A stretch of 5,698 nucleotides of DNA from Candidatus Muiribacterium halophilum (lineage in GTDB: Bacteria > Muiribacteriota > Muiribacteriia > Muiribacteriales > Muiribacteriaceae). This document shows positions 5,510 through 5,698 of this stretch, in pieces. Below the pieces are notes generated by a model. It had not been told where the DNA came from. It was given only the letters and a program-made list of their open reading frames with translations, and ran no database searches. Location: contig JALOAD010000102.1 of assembly GCA_023228995.1 (NCBI GenBank), positions 1-5,698 on the forward strand, given 5' to 3'. Position 1 is the stretch's first letter. Each line of letters starts with the position of its first letter. Both the position numbers and the translations under genes were made by a program.

Positions 5510-5649
5510 GTAGATTTTTTTTTTGCTTTTGTTTATAAAAACTCCTTCATACTTTATTTTAATTGAAAAACTTCTAACGAGTTCTTGTAATTGTTGCAAG
5601 ATATATTTTTTTAATCTTTTATAAAAATCAAAATCTTTTTGTTTAAAAA

Positions 5650-5698
5650 ATAAAAATCAATATAATGTCATCCCGGTACTATTCTGAATTTTTGTCAT
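5650..5698. repeat. Dispersed repeat, copy 2, cut by the window edge
   Basis: It aligns without gaps to 5282-5330 with six mismatches. TGTCATCCCGGTACTATTCT here is identical in its core to the palindromic copy at 5325, and the last six bases TGTCAT match the point where copy 1 passes into that copy. The continuation lies outside the window, so its full length and second arm cannot be judged. Confidence 0.7.

Larger units (their letters stand above)
5109..5698. other. 590-base region upstream of gltX without a supportable gene
   Basis: Frames on both strands are short, AT-driven and lack ribosome-binding sites, so I call no gene. The open plus-strand stretch from 5310 to 5513 is translated largely from repeat DNA. 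The region holds, in order, the gltX ribosome-binding site and likely promoter, a 22-bp tandem repeat, an unremarkable AT-rich stretch (5227-5281), copies of a TGTCATCCCGG-type repeat (5282-5358), a two-hairpin module (5403-5509), a ten-T run (5515-5524), an orphan ribosome-binding-site-like sequence (5534-5547), a small hairpin CTTGTAA/TTGCAAG (5584-5600), and another dispersed-repeat copy reaching the window edge. Confidence 0.7.

Noticed and set aside
5310-5513. Plus-strand open frame of 67 codons
   Set aside because: It begins inside the palindromic repeat, has no ribosome-binding site and shows no recognisable protein features; composition follows the repeats.
5483-5524. Terminator ending in the ten-T run
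   Set aside because: No stable stem lies immediately before the run; the best pairing is only three or four base pairs.
5584-5617. Plus-strand terminator: hairpin CTTGTAA/TTGCAAG followed by a T tract
   Set aside because: The stem is short with a G-T pair, the T tract starts several bases after it, and no plus-strand gene precedes it in the window.

Overview
The window is AT-rich bacterial chromosomal DNA in which every gene I can support lies on the minus strand, so it reads from right to left. It is a translation-themed housekeeping block: gltX (glutamyl-tRNA synthetase), cysS (cysteinyl-tRNA synthetase), mrnC (mini-ribonuclease III), rlmB (23S rRNA 2'-O-methyltransferase), tRNA-Thr(TGT), tRNA-Tyr(GTA), tRNA-Thr(GGT), and the first 115 codons of tuf (EF-Tu), which runs off the left edge. 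I found no phage, IS, CRISPR, toxin or defence genes.

The organism cannot be named from this window. The order gltX-cysS-mrnC-rlmB matches the Bacillus-type arrangement (gltX-cysE-cysS-mrnC-rlmB) without cysE. The order tRNA-Thr(TGT)-tRNA-Tyr-tRNA-Thr(GGT)-tuf matches the classical thrU-tyrU-glyT-thrT-tufB cluster without the glycine tRNA. No T-box leader is visible before either synthetase, which argues mildly against a typical Firmicute. A low-GC member of another phylum carrying mini-III (for example a Deferribacterota, Vampirovibrionia/Melainabacteria or Elusimicrobia type) is possible, but this is a guess.

Layout: 1-345 is the 5' part of tuf. Three tRNA genes with encoded CCA ends (433-725) follow a very good sigma70-type promoter (744-772) that probably also drives tuf. 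rlmB, mrnC and cysS (820-3401) overlap one another by 26 and 11 bases and form one translationally coupled unit. A 243-base spacer rich in short inverted repeats (3402-3644) separates them from gltX (3645-5108). The last 590 bases (5109-5698) hold no supportable gene. They contain the gltX ribosome-binding site and a likely promoter, a 22-bp tandem repeat with GTATA pentamers phased every 11 bp, a pair of related hairpins with ACATCC in the loop, and copies of a dispersed palindromic TGTCATCCCGG-type repeat that is cut by the window's right edge.

Functionally, the two synthetases charge tRNAs, mini-III and RlmB mature and modify 23S rRNA, the tRNAs decode Thr and Tyr codons, and EF-Tu delivers aminoacyl-tRNA to the ribosome. 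The coding content is ordinary. What is worth a second look is mostly in the non-coding DNA, especially the phased repeat upstream of gltX and the twin hairpins beyond it.
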